Part shown: positions 1 through 23,248 of the stretch, one piece after another
How the letters are laid out: every line of letters begins with the position of its first letter
How positions within the stretch are numbered: the first letter of the stretch is position 1
NCBI GenBank assembly: GCA_051294375.1
Contig: CM119267.1
Span: forward strand, 18,206,992-18,270,991
Length of the DNA: 64,000 nucleotides
From: Paraspadella gotoi
Lineage: Eukaryota > Chaetognatha
Direction of reading: 5' to 3'
The notes under the pieces: model-generated
Told to the model about the DNA's origin: nothing
Databases searched by the model: none
The model's input: only the letters and a program-made list of their open reading frames with translations
Program-made: the position numbers and the translations under genes

Positions 1-2632
1 GGCGTCGTTTCTTGCGTCTACGCCTGGCGCCGAATGAGCGCCAACGCGGCGTCGTTTCCGCGCCTCTGGAAGAGCGCCGGAAGGCGAGCGGCGACGCTGG
101 CGCTCTGCTTGATGGGTCTGGGCGTCGTCCCTTTGGCCGTCGACAACTTCTTGGACGATCGCGGCCGAAGTTCGTCGACATGCTCCAAGAGATCCACCCT
201 CCGCGGCCTCGAGCTCCTCCACCTGCTCCTCGAGTCTTTCCCGCAGCTGCTCGTCCAGTCGGCGGCTATCGTGCTCGACGCCACCAGCGGAACCTCGAGC
301 CAATGTTTCCCTGTCAGTTTGAGCGAGATCGACTACATCCCAAAAAACAGCGTCGACAACAGCAGCAGCCGCGAAGACGGGTCGTTCGATGGAGTCCTTC
401 ACGAGTTCACAATCAACGCGACATTGAATGCGACGGATCGATCTTGCAAATGCTTGAGAACTCCGTCGCTTTCCTACGCTTTTATCTCGGGCTACGAAAT
501 CTATTGCAGGTGATCATGAAATTAGATAATTTAATCGGCTGTGAGAATAAACTAGACTGACTCAGTTTGAGAGAGTCTTGATCAAAAGCTTGAATGGTCT
601 CGCTATGTTATTAACTTATAAGAGGGATGGAGGCCTTCACCCAGGCATAATTAATGGATAATTTTTATATTGGTTGAACGAATTTCATAAGCATATATAA
701 CATTTTATAATTTTAATCTAATTGACTAATAATTAGTAATATTAGTAATTAGTAATTAGTAATTAGTAATATCACAGATGGCCGATGGAAAATCTTTGGA
801 CGGTCTTCTCCTTTGCTCTATCGACGACCAGCTTGGCGGTGACGGCGTCAAAATTTCGCGAAGACGGAAACGTCGGGTTCCAAAGCGGACGCAACGCCGT
901 CCACCCGAGCGGCCCGTCTACCGTAGCGCGACGGCTCTGCGGAATTCTCCACGGCATCGGCGGCGCCACCGCTTATCTCTACTTTGTCCTGATGGAGGCA
1001 CTCAAGATGAACCCTTGGTTCGTCGCAACGACGCCGCTGGTGCTGTTAAGGGTCTTCACCATCGCGGAGTTGAAGGAGCTCGTCCGGAGTCTTCACCGAC
1101 GACCGACGCCGCAAAGGAGGTGTGCCGCGACGGAATCGTCCTTCGGTCAACTTCTCCTGATGACCTCCTGGAGCTTCTTCGTCGCTTCCATCTTTTTCAA
1201 CGTCGAAAAACACGTGGAGATCAGTCAGCACTTTTCCGAGATGAATCGACTTTTGCTTTTGGCGAAACTGAAATCAGACGCGAGTCCTCGACTTTCCTTC
1301 TTCGCTCGGATTGGCCATCCGTTGGAAGAAGGGAAGCTCAACACGTCGGCTTGTATGAGGACGGACGGATTGATCGACGTGGGTCGCTGGAGCGGCATCG
1401 ATATGCGGGGGAAGGGATGGAGTAGTTGGATTCGGTCGTGTCCCGAAAACTCAACGGGATTCTTAGCGTATCCTTTCGTTGTCATGAAACTGGGAAATTA
1501 CTTGATCTTGGATCCTCGTTACACGTCGACGCTCTTGATCTTTCTCTGCGATCTTTGCCTGAGTCTCTCGCTAGTCGGGACCAAGTGTTTAGAAAGGCGA
1601 ATAAATAAGGATCTTTTTCGATTTCTGGCCGCCGCATCGGCGATGGCGCTAGTAGTCGTTGTCAACCTATACATCGCGACGTCTCACGAAAGACTGAGCG
1701 ATAGTTTGGCGCCGTATCGTTGCGGACGCTTCGGAAAGCGAAAGGATCTCCACGTCGTGACCTACGTGTCGGACATCAGCTGCTACATCGACGAATCGGC
1801 TCACCGAAGCCTCATCGATTCCAAGTGGAGAGTCTACAGATCTTTTGTTCTCTTCTCCAATCTCTCGTTCACTTTCCTCGCCTGGTATTTCGCTTTTTTC
1901 TTCTTACAGGCGTTCCCCCGTGGAGTCAAGCGGAGTTGCGGCAAGAAATATCCCGTCGTCCTTGGAATTTGCGGCACGACCGCCGGAGTCCTTCCCTTCG
2001 TCGCGAGCCTCTTCAAACAAACCCACGGACGTCGGCGAGGCTTTGTCGAAACCCTCGCCGAGATGTGCGGCAAGGGCGAGGTGCTCGAAGCGATGGGCAA
2101 GTATCGCCCCCTACAAAACGACAGCGAAGATTTGCTCTTTTCTTTCCTTTTATTCAACGAATCCTTCTTTCACGTTTTCTCCGTTTCCGCGATCCCGATT
2201 TTCGTCGCCATTTTTTGGTCTCTCGCCAAAATGAAAAAAGCCGCCAAATTCGCGTTTCTGTGGAAACCGATTTTTTCGACCCTCGTGCCCATTTCGTACG
2301 CCGTTTTTTGGCTGACTTTCGAACCAGCGTCCCACTATGATCCCGACGACTACAAAAGGTATCAGTTGTCCATCATCGACTTTGTGGTCATGGAAAACAT
2401 CCGCTCCGTGCGGACGGTGGACATGAAGGCTCAGTCCCCCGCATTTGTGGCGCTGCGCCGAATGATTAACAACATGGGCTGGTGCGAGTATGACCACATA
2501 AACTCGATGGAATTTGTAAAAAGGTTTGATTACTTTTTCAATTTTATAGATTACGATCATGGTAACTGGTTCAACGTTCTAAATATTTTGGTTTTAATCA
2601 TTCCCGTTATTGTCGTGGTACTTCTTTATTAA
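1..2632 (+). CDS. XK-related-like multi-pass membrane protein (5' partial)
   Basis: Two exons are visible: up to 509 (donor GTGATC) and 778-2632 (acceptor ATCACAG). They join in frame and give at least 787 residues; the frame is still open at base 1, so the start lies upstream. The first exon has a hydrophobic stretch (ALCLMGLGVVPLAVDNF) followed by LLESFPQLLVQ, which resembles the E-x-x-PQ-x-x-xQ helix of XK/XKR proteins. The second exon opens with a Ser/Leu-rich helix (TVFSFALSTTSLAV) placed as in that family. About seven further hydrophobic segments follow, including LLIFLCDLCLSLSLVG and a final ILVLIIPVIVVVLLY at the C-terminus. XKR proteins are plasma-membrane proteins, some acting as caspase-activated phospholipid scramblases. 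The assignment rests on short motifs and topology only, and the protein is longer than typical XKRs. It could be another polytopic family. Confidence 0.5.
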
Positions 2633-2898
2633 GTCAGATAAAATTCTACAAATCTCGTCGGGATATACTGCGTAATTTATCTTGTCAACGTGGAACGTCG
2701 TATTTGTATTTGTATTGTCATTGTGGATATTGGTTTTGAAATCAAAAGGAAACTAACTGAAAATTTATCTGAAAATTACCCGAATGTATTATCTTATGAA
2801 ATACTTGTCTTGATCTATCGCACCTTTACTTATTTTAAAATACATGTTTCGTGGAGACTTAAAATTTTATATCAAAGAGTCATTTACTAAGTCACCTA

Positions 2899-4645
2899 CT
2901 AAACCACTCGTTCATTAACTGACCTTTCCGGATCCTCCTCTTTGGCGGCTGAAGGATCCGTGGGGCCAATGAGATGGCGCCACCCGTCAACGGCATCCTC
3001 TCTTTCGAGCACCAAGAACAAAGTCTCGCCCGAGGTCATGTGACTGACCAAACCGGAGAAAAACTCTTTCCCTCGATGTTCCTTGTTATGAGACGGAAGG
3101 GAGTGAGAGAGTTGGTTAATGAGTGAACGAGAGGGTGAATGAGTGGGTAAGTGAATGAGTGGGTCAGCGATAACAGATTAAAAAAGCGACTGGAAAACTG
3201 TCAATGTGTACTGCAAATCTTAAGACAACGTGATTCTTCAATTCAAACTTATCAGATTTTCAACAGATATGTTTAATATCGTTTATTGTTTGTTGTTTTA
3301 ACAATCATTCTCCTCCCGCCACCGCCCACGAAGCCAATATCGCGCAATACCTGGTAAAACTCTTCGGCGATGTCGCTCGTCAGAGCCAACTGCTTCTCGG
3401 CGACGATGTGAAAACCAGCGTCTCGAATGTTGCTCATTATTTCTTCTTTGTGATCCATCCCGTCGGGTTTGATGGCGGCTAGGGTTTTCATTCTGGGTTT
3501 TAATGGTTAAATAAATATAATATAATATAATAAATATAATATATAGAAAATAAATATTAAAAAGTAGTTTTAAATCGCGACAAAAAAGTNNNNNNNNNNN
3601 TTACTATGCAAATTCGCCGAATGATCATTTCATTTTACACGGAGAAGATACATTCTAGCCGATATTGTACATCATTTTATAAAGTAATCTTAAAAAAAGA
3701 AACTTGAACAATAGAAAACCAGGCTTAATTTTACTTTCGCCGACCGCGGTTACGGCGACTTTTGAAAAATCATTTAAAAATACTTATTCTTAAAAAAAAG
3801 TAAAAAAAATATTACATAATTACCCTAACCCTAAACCCTCCTAACCCTAACCACCCCTAACCTTAAACCACCCCTAAATTATTCTTAACCCTAACCCCTC
3901 CCTAACCTCGGTCGGCGAAAGTAAAAGTAACCCGAAAACCAAATCCAACGGTCCAAATTTTTACTCACCTCGGAAAGAAAGTATCCAACTCTTTTCTCGC
4001 CGACTTTTTCGAGTCGCTTCCGTGGATGGCGTTTATCTCTTCGCCCGTGTCGAATTTGGCGCGAAGACTGTCCCCCTCTTCGGACAACGCCTCCTTCTCA
4101 CGGGGCCCTAACTTTTCCCGCCAAACCTGTTGGTCGAAATTTTTGACAAATTTACATCCAAAACACATTACGCGTGCGTATTTTAACTTACCTTGACTGC
4201 GTCGTCCCTCGCGAGGCCTAAAGCGAGTACAGGACCCGATACCATATTGTTGATGAGCGAATCGTAATATTCGGTGCCTTTGTGCTCGGCGTAAAAATCT
4301 TCAACCTTAAAGCGAGAAAATCAAAACCATACATATTAAACAAACTGCGTGGGTAAAAATCAAATTGTTGGGAATCGTAATTCTAAACTTTTTAACCTGC
4401 TCCCTAGTGAGCTGCATTTCCTTCTGAAGGGCTATTTCGAATCCAGATTCTCTAAAAATAAAAAAAGATGATGATGATGATGATTTCAAAAAATAATGTT
4501 CTAGTTAAATAGGCCAATGAATACACATATAACGAATGAATTACTTGATTGTTTCGAGAATAGCTTGTCGATGCTGTTTGACAGCACTAGGACGAATCAG
4601 GGCTAAAGTCCGCTCAACCTTAGACAACAAATATTGCGATTTAAT

Positions 4646-4691
<46 letters not shown>

Positions 4692-7600
4692 TCCTGTCTT
4701 TCTTCATTTTTCTCTTTCAACTGACCTTTCTCTTTCTCCTCCGGCTGCGCGGGCAAACGTATGTCGGAAAGAAAAAGGCGAGTTCTCTCGCCGCGTTCTC
4801 CGACGAATCGCTCCCTGGAATTAAAAACGTTTAACTTAAGTCTAACAATAATACTCTCTATTCGTACAAACCAAAGCAAATAAGACGATACCGTGGACAG
4901 CATTCATGACCATGCTGCTGCCAAACTTGGCCCTCAAACTCGCGGGAGATTCTTCCTTGGCCTGCTCGACGTCCGCGGGGCCAATGAGGCCGCGCCACAC
5001 CCCTACGACGTCGGCTGAGCCTGAATCGGGGGGGGGGATGTTTGAAAAGGAAAAGGATTTCTGAAAGAGGTGTTTAATAAGGCGTAGTAAAATTTCTAAA
5101 TTTAACTTTAATTAAAATTCTAAAAATGAGGAACGAACAATATTATACTAATGAACATATATATATATAAAAAATTTATAATAAATTTTACAATTTACGC
5201 AGTAGGCCATATTTATACTAGTACTAATCCAATAAATATTAAAATTTCAAAACAGTTTTTTTAAAGTTTTTTTTGCAGATTTGGATTCGTCATAAAAAGA
5301 AATATAACCCTTTTTGAAAAATTCCTTCATTAAGTGGGTCAAAAATTAAAAAAAGCTATATTTTAAGCTGAAAATTAACTTTTTATATATTAAATATAGT
5401 TTTTTTAATTTTTAACCCACTTAATGAAAGAATTTTTAAAAATGATTTATATTTTCTTTTATCAACTTTTGACGAGGAATTCAAATATGCAATCAAAATT
5501 AAGAAAAGCCTATTTTGAAAATTTTTGATTTTATAAGGATAGTACTATATATAAATATAGCCTACTGCGAAAATTAAAAAACATGAAATTAATTTTTTTT
5601 ACAAATTAATGTTCACTGATGGTATGTTGTTCATAATTGACTTTTAGAATTTTTGTATGTAACTTTCACTACGCCTTAGTGTTTAATATGGATTGATTAT
5701 TTGAGTACTTTGAAAGGAAGTTGTAGTTAAATGACAATAACGTGCAATGTGTTTGAAGTGTGTGGTTAAAGTCAGACAAATACGTATGACTTCGGGAAAC
5801 AGAGTAAATTCGCGACAAACAGCGATAGGCATGCAGTATATGACGAATGGTAATATTTATACATAAAAATAGTCAATTTGAAAGTATGAGACAAACTGGA
5901 TAGTTGAAAAGATTTTCGGGAAAACACTTACGGCCTAAAACGTTTAAGGAATCAAATGGAAGAAGAAAATCCAAAGTGGGGCATGGTACATGGCATGGTA
6001 TATACTATTTTTATTAATTCATTTATTCAAGAACAAATGAACATGAAATTTCGTATCAATTGCTTTTAAATACAAGCGAAGGATGATGAGCGGACTTTTT
6101 TATGTAAAGTCCAGAAGACCAACGATACATAACACAGATGCTCTTTCTGTCTCCCGGTCAAGAAAGATATTGACTTTCGACTCACAATCTATTTCTCGCT
6201 ATGTTAGAGAACGTTTGACAACTGCCCTCCCCTCACTCCGATATTGAAACCGATAAACCTTTCCCATCTTACCCGTTCCCTGCTCGGACGCGGCCAGAAC
6301 CAATACGTGCGACGGACCGGACGTCAAAAACGAAACCATTCCGTCGAAATATTCCTCGTTCACGTGATCTTTGTAAAATTCGCGAGCTTCGTCGCCCGTG
6401 AGGCATCTGAGGAAGTATGAAAGTGAGATATTGAGAGAGAGAACTTTCAAATTTAATTTATATTTAAATTTTTATCGTGTTGTACCTCTCTTCCTGTTTG
6501 AGAATTTCGATTCCAGCGTCGCGAATCTGATCAAGAATCGCGTCAACATTTCCGGCCTAAAAACGAATGAAAAATAATTGTCTCCGTCATGTTGAATTTT
6601 TATAATAGCTAAATAGTTCCTTGAGTACTAAATTTAAATTTGAGATCCGAAGTTTTCTTCTTTGAAACTCGTTTGACTTTTGTTTTTTTAATGTTATATT
6701 GCAATCCTAGCGTTAAATATCCGTAAACAAATTCTCTTTTGTTGAAGTGTAGAAAAAGGGCGGACGACAAAAGTACATTTCCCAGAAATGAAAACCCGTA
6801 CGACGAGAAGCAAAACCTGATTTATTTTGAACTTTTGAACTTGAAGTTGAGATTTTTTAAAAACATGTCGTGATGTAGGTAATTTTTAACGAGACACACC
6901 TACCTGGACTGCGTCGGGTTTGATTATGGCGACGGTGACGGGGATCGGATCTCCGTCAAGCTCGTCATTGTCATTTCGAGATCCGATCGATTCTTTGCTC
7001 GTCGCCGCCGTCAATAAATTGTCCTGGAGGGACGAACGAAAATGATCGTTGATAACTTAAAATTGAAAGGTTTTTTTTTTCTTTTTTACTAATTGATCGT
7101 AATTCTTCATCCCATTGGGAGGATACAAATTGATTTTACACTACTATTACGCGACAGAAAGCATTTTACCAGCCAAAGATAAATATTTTTTTAAACGACA
7201 AAATTTCGATTATGAGATGGTTGGGAGGAAGCAGTGAAATTGTAAGCAGCCATTCTCGCGGAAGTAAAGTTTTTGTTTACGCCGAGAAAAATATTGTTTT
7301 TTAGTTCTTTCATAAAAACTGTTTCCGCGATTTCAAACCAATTGTGGATTGTTTAATGAAAAACAAACCAAAAAAAAAAATACAAAACATTTTTAAGTGA
7401 TTATAACATTAGGCGTTTTGATTTTAAAATTCTATATGCCTTTGTTGACCTTCATATATTTAGTAAAATTGCTTTCGAACTTTGAAACGAAACGACGACG
7501 AGCGCTACCGTAAATCTTGCGACAGACAAAAGCTTCGCAATCGAGCGTCGACCGACTTTCCAAAAGTCAAATCCGAATTTCGTATCCGAGAAAAAAATAA

Positions 7601-9412
7601 ATAAACGCAAAGATTTTGACCTTCGATCGCGGAGACGAAAGGGAACGAAATCGCGACGTTAGATTCCAGATCCGCAAAGTTCGAAGAGCGTCTGCTTAAA
7701 ATTCACACGTTATCATCGCCGATCACCGCAAAGTTCTTCGATAGAAATGGAAAAGGGGAACGAATCTCGATTCAAGGTCATTTTCGTCATGGGAAGACCT
7801 GGATCCGGAAAAGGTGAGGTGGGGCCTTATAGGGTAAGGAACTCAGGACTGGATGCCACAAGTTTTCATAAAAAAAAACATTTAGACTTACTGGAAGTGA
7901 GAAAGCTCGGCGGCCAACAAGGACAGTGCCTAATTTTAGTTGCAATAAAAACAACTCGGAGGAAATTGACGAAGATAATTACAAATACTAATTTTGTAAT
8001 ACTAATTTACGACCAGGCACCCAATGCTCGCGCCTCGCCGCCCGATTCGGAATTGGCCACTTCTCCGCCGGCGATCTGCTTCGAGCCGAGCGTAACAACG
8101 GAACTGATCGCGGCGAAGAGATTCGTCAATCGATGGACAATAGGAAAGTCGTCGATGTGGCCATCACTTGTCAATTGGTGGACGAGGCGATGGGAAAGAT
8201 GAAAGGTAGGTTAAAAAATAATGGAAAGAAAGAGAGAAAAAAAGAGAGAAAAGAATTAACTGATAAAAAGAAATCAAAACAATCTCCAACACCCTACTTC
8301 TCAAAGACACCACCTCGACCTTCCTCCTCGACGGATTCCCCATGAACGACGACAACTTCCAAGGATGGAGTCGACTCATGTCCTCCAAGGCGGACGTCGA
8401 CCTCGTCATCCTCTTGGACTGTCCGGAGGAAGAGTGCGCCAAGAGGATTCTTAATAGAGGGAGGACGGGGAGCGGAGGGTAAGTAAAGAGAGAGTGGCAT
8501 GAATGGGAGAAGAGGGTGGGTTTTTAAAAGCGGAAGAGCAAGTAGAGTCAAGTTAAATTAGAGTTAGATGCGGTAAAGGGGACAAAAAAATAGCTAAGAT
8601 AAGTAAGATATATTGTCAATATTGTCAAAAATTTTTAAATCTTTCGAGCAGTCGGTTAAGTTAAAGACGATTGCAACTTTGTTTTGTTTTTATCGCAAGT
8701 TTCGACGATAAGGCCGAAAGTCTTCGCCACCGGTTCGACATTTACGATCAATCAACGGCGCCGATCGTCGATCATTACAGACAAAAGGGCATCTTACGCC
8801 GAGTCGAGGCCCACGCAACGCCCGACGAAGTTTTCGCCGCGGCGAGGACGGTCTTCTTGGAGGAGGGCTTCACGGAGGCAATCTCCGAGAGCTCTAAACT
8901 TTAGAGAGCTCTTTAACTTTAGACACTGTCAGACAGACGATCGATTCTTTTCCGTTTTCACCAGTCAATTTACAAGTAATTTCGTGTTAGGTATTCGTTT
9001 TTTAACACTTTATGTTAATCAAATTTGTTTGATCAATATAATCGTTGGTTTTGTACGATTAAAAAATCCTTCCCGCTTTTTTGCCTGACCTGTGTTTCCC
9101 TTATCTTAACTTACTTCCGACTTTCCCTGATTTCCCGCCGTTGCGTTGTTGTTGTCGTCGTCGTCGTCGTCATCATCGATCTCGGGATCGCGAATTTCTC
9201 TCCTTTCCGCCATTCCTTGCATTACCTGTAATATTTAATAATATTCAATGCTAATATTAACAACTCTAGGTAATTAATGTTGAATAAAACTTACCTTTTT
9301 CTCGTGAGCCATTTGTTGGACCACGGTCGAGTTCAAAAGCGGCGAATTTGCGCCTCTCACGACCGCGACTAACTGACCTCCTAATAAACATTAGATTTAC
9401 TTCTGTATTATG

Positions 9413-9465
<53 letters not shown>

Positions 9466-10016
9466 CTTATTATTCTCTTAATTTTATCATTCTCTCTTGC
9501 CTGCGTAGATGAGATAGCACGGACGACACTTTCCCCTGTATCGCTCGAGAGCGGCGACGGTGTCGGCTTTGGCGACGGCGAAGTGAAGGTGGGCGTCGCC
9601 CAACTCGTTCTTCAAGCGACGGAGGATGCTGTTCATGGCCTTGCACGGGCCGCACCATCCTTGGGCGGTTAAAATCGAGAAAAGAGTAGTACAGTTTTTA
9701 ATCAAGCCAGGTATATTTCGTCCCGTTTTCCACCATTTAAAAATTGAATACAATGTTCATAGTAATCATATTTATTTTTGTTTTTAGCCTATACTATATA
9801 ACTCGCTTAACGCATAATAAATCAGTGATGGATTTTCAATATTTTCGAGTCCAAATTTTACTGATTTAACTCATCCAAAACGATTAATTCCAAAAAAATA
9901 ATAACACAAAAAATAAACTTACCTTGATAAACGTCGACAACCACGAGGCCTTCCCTCGCCAATAGTTCTTCCCATTCTTCCTGAGTCTCAATGTCGATTT
10001 CATCGCTCTTACCCAT
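2899..10016 (-). CDS. NME8: Thioredoxin / triple nucleoside-diphosphate-kinase domain protein (NME8/TXNDC3-like)
   Basis: Fifteen exons: 10016-9923, 9659-9501, 9380-9295, 9225-9115, 7023-6904, 6556-6486, 6406-6273, 5020-4892, 4814-4726, 4618-4545, 4451-4397, 4305-4192, 4126-3969, 3492-3351 and 3081-2899. They give 572 residues in one frame. The N-terminal thioredoxin domain has the WCGPCK redox motif, LHFAVAKAD and YAGGQLVAVVRGAN. An Asp/Asn-rich linker follows (exon at 9225). NDK1 carries VAIIKPDAV and NAVHGSD. NDK2 carries LALIRPSAV (the KPDG lysine replaced by Arg) and NAIHGSD. NDK3 carries LAAIKPDG but ends soon after LIGPTDPSAAKEEDPER, before any NxxHGSD. This family is known from sperm tails and ciliary outer-arm dynein complexes. 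The second intron uses a GC donor, and the fourth contains a UMP-CMP kinase gene on the other strand. The exact 3' end is uncertain: a splice at 2924 to a short AT-rich exon is possible. Confidence 0.9.
3590..3600. other. Assembly gap (11 N)
   Basis: A run of 11 ambiguous bases in the intron between the third-NDK exon at 3492 and the exon at 4126 of the NME8-like gene. The real gap size is unknown, so local order near the 3' end of that gene is less certain. Confidence 0.99.
3722..3933. mobile_element. MITE with 8-bp TSD and telomere-like interior
   Basis: About 212 bp in an NME8 intron. The left end (GGCTTAATTTTACTTTCGCC, continuing GACC) and right end (GGTCGGCGAAAGTAAA, then AGTAACCC) are inverted repeats with an exact 16-base core. 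The element is flanked by identical 8-base direct repeats, GAAAACCA at 3714-3721 and 3934-3941. The interior (3822-3908) is built from CCCTAA/CCCCTAA-like units. There is no coding capacity. An 8-bp duplication plus short inverted termini fits a non-autonomous hAT-type element; that superfamily call is inference. Confidence 0.8.
4651..4689. repeat. (CT)n microsatellite
   Basis: Uninterrupted CT dinucleotides in an NME8 intron, directly upstream (on the minus strand) of the exon beginning at 4618. A simple-sequence tract; no function visible. Confidence 0.95.
5078..5678. mobile_element. Long foldback (palindromic) element with 8-bp TSD
   Basis: The left half from TAAGGCGTAGT (5078) and the right half ending ACTACGCCTTA (5678) are inverted copies along most of their length. 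Matching inner blocks include CGCAGTAGGCCATATTTATA near 5200 with its complement near 5555, and ATTAAGTGGGTCAAAAATTA near 5333 with TTTTTAACCCACTTAAT near 5411. The ends are flanked by GTGTTTAA at 5070-5077 and 5679-5686. It is AT-rich with no ORF. This is a foldback MITE of about 600 bp inside an NME8 intron; the 8-bp duplication fits hAT-like transposition. Confidence 0.8.
7747..8904 (+). CDS. CMPK1: UMP-CMP kinase (nested in an NME8 intron)
   Basis: Four exons, 7747-7813, 8017-8205, 8307-8478 and 8700-8904, give 210 residues, close to animal UMP-CMP kinases. The product transfers phosphate from ATP to UMP or CMP in cytosolic pyrimidine nucleotide synthesis. Visible family motifs are the P-loop GRPGSGKGTQ (split by intron 1), the NMP-binding FSAGDLLRAE, the FLLDGFP segment, VILLDCPEEEC, and RILNRG with the lid region. 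The C-terminal part reads RFDIYDQSTAPIVDHYRQKG. The whole gene lies on the plus strand inside the intron between NME8 exons ending 9115 and starting 7023 on the minus strand. Its presumed promoter (about 7440-7740) and 3' region also fall in that intron. Confidence 0.93.
9411..9470. repeat. (ATT)n trinucleotide repeat
   Basis: A TTA/ATT tract of about 60 bp that fills much of the 120-bp GC-AG intron between the thioredoxin exons 9501 and 9380. Likely length-variable. Confidence 0.9.
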
Positions 10017-10157
10017 ATCTTTTTATAATATTTATTTTGTTTACTTTAATTAAAGATTTTTTAAGCTACACAATCCAGAATTTTGGGACAGAGTCGACTG
10101 GAGAACGAAACTTTTCGGTTCGAAAACTCGCAAACATGAGTTTCATGTTGCCAGGAG

Positions 10158-10220
<63 letters not shown>

Positions 10221-11076
10221 AAATCGATCTTTAATTGGAACCATTATGGAAAGTAAAAGATATTGTTACAAATTTTAGGATCCTTGGAGCGGTTTTTAAG
10301 ACCTATCAATAAGGTTTTTTTCTCGAACTCCAACACAAAAATGTTGTTAGAAAATGCTGCAGTCCCTGGTCTTTTCAAAGGAACAGCGAGCATAATAACT
10401 AATAATTAACTAATAACTATATCAATGTCAGCTAAGCTACTATTTGTACTTAAATTCCACTTAAATACCACTGATTTAAATAAATAAGCGTATAAATGTA
10501 TTTTAAGAATAAGAATTTTACAATCACAGCAAGAAATAATTTTGCAAACTATTTAATATGTACTGTTAGGCACTAAATTATCCAATGGCACATGAATGAA
10601 ACCAACAAAAATACAATGACAAAAAAATAATTAAAGAAAAATAAAAACATCTTGAATATTGAATAACGAATAAGGTTTTGCTGCTGAATACTAAAATACG
10701 TAATCAAGCCCAAAATTTCAAAGGCAAAACATTTCTCTAGCTTGCCAGAGACGTACAAAACGCCTAAAAGCATTTTGAGCAAAAAACCATTAACACAAAA
10801 ATTGCAAAACTAACTAGTGCGTTCAAAATATAACTGGTCGGTACGTACTACAAAATAAAAGTCGTACGTACGCTTTAGCCCTGATTCTATGATTAATGCA
10901 CAGAAAGTGTGTCAGTCAGTCTGACAATCCGTTCAAATTCTACGATATAAGTCATAAGGTTGAAATTCAATGAAAAAAAATTAAGTTCCAGGAAAAAATA
11001 AATATTAAAAAGTTTAAGATGAAAAAAAAATGATAACGAGACAAAAGTTCACATGCGACATTCGCGTAGTTTCAAA
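10017..11076. other. Spacer between NME8-like and copine genes
   Basis: No gene found. It holds the upstream region of the NME8-like gene (start at 10016), a CT microsatellite at about 10160-10218, and AT-rich sequence up to the copine stop codon. The small ORFs here have no recognisable protein features. Confidence 0.7.
10160..10218. repeat. (CT)n microsatellite
   Basis: About 59 bp of uninterrupted CT, roughly 145 bp upstream of the NME8-like start codon on the minus strand, so possibly within its promoter or 5' UTR. Confidence 0.95.
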
Positions 11077-19560
<8,484 letters not shown>

Positions 19561-20255
19561 TTCTTTATCTCTTGGGGTGGGGGGTTTTCTTTGAGTAAAG
19601 TTTTTTCGTAAGGGTTCGTAAGAAATAAGTTTTGGTTGTAAAAGAGGTTGTATTAACTTCCGTTCAGAGAGCTGCTTGGATTGATTGATTGATTTTTTTT
19701 AGCTGTTGTTCTTTGATTTTTGTGGTATGATCGATTTAAAAACGAATGAGTAAAGACTAAAAATAAAAAAAAAGTACAAGGATTGAAAAGTGCGCGTTTA
19801 ATAGTACAACCCATGAGTAATATTTCTGTACAAAAGACTAGTTCAACATACGGGGGGATTCGAGGCGATGTTCGCCGATCGATTCTGATCGTAAAAAATA
19901 AACAGTAGATTAACACAAAAGTTATGTAAATTTATCAACAGAGATGATTGAGAGTGATTCACTTGTTAGCTTCCTTATAACCCTCATGAATAATATTTGG
20001 AACAACTTGAGAAAATGCTGTTGAAATGAAAAGCAAAGACTAAGACACGTGGACATTAGGTTCAGTTTCGTAGACGCTTTTGAGGTACAGTTAACTTATA
20101 CAGTCAATTAATTACTAATTTGAAGGATTTTTTTTATGAGACAAGTAGAATCCTAATTATGAAATAAACGATTGACAAATACTTTTTCAATGTTTCATAA
20201 AAAGGCCAAAAAAGTTGGGAGCCCCGACACTAAAGTTCTTAAGCCAGTCGTTCCT
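19561..20255. other. Spacer between copine start and PDCD6 end
   Basis: No gene seen. AT-rich; it includes the upstream region of copine and the 3' region of PDCD6. The minus-strand ORF at 19653-19916 has no family resemblance. Confidence 0.6.

Positions 20256-23248
<2,993 letters not shown>

Noticed and set aside
3822-3908. Chromosome end or telomere-fusion scar
   Set aside because: The CCCTAA-like units are degenerate, lie between inverted repeats with an 8-bp target duplication, and recur inside similar elements at 44 kb.
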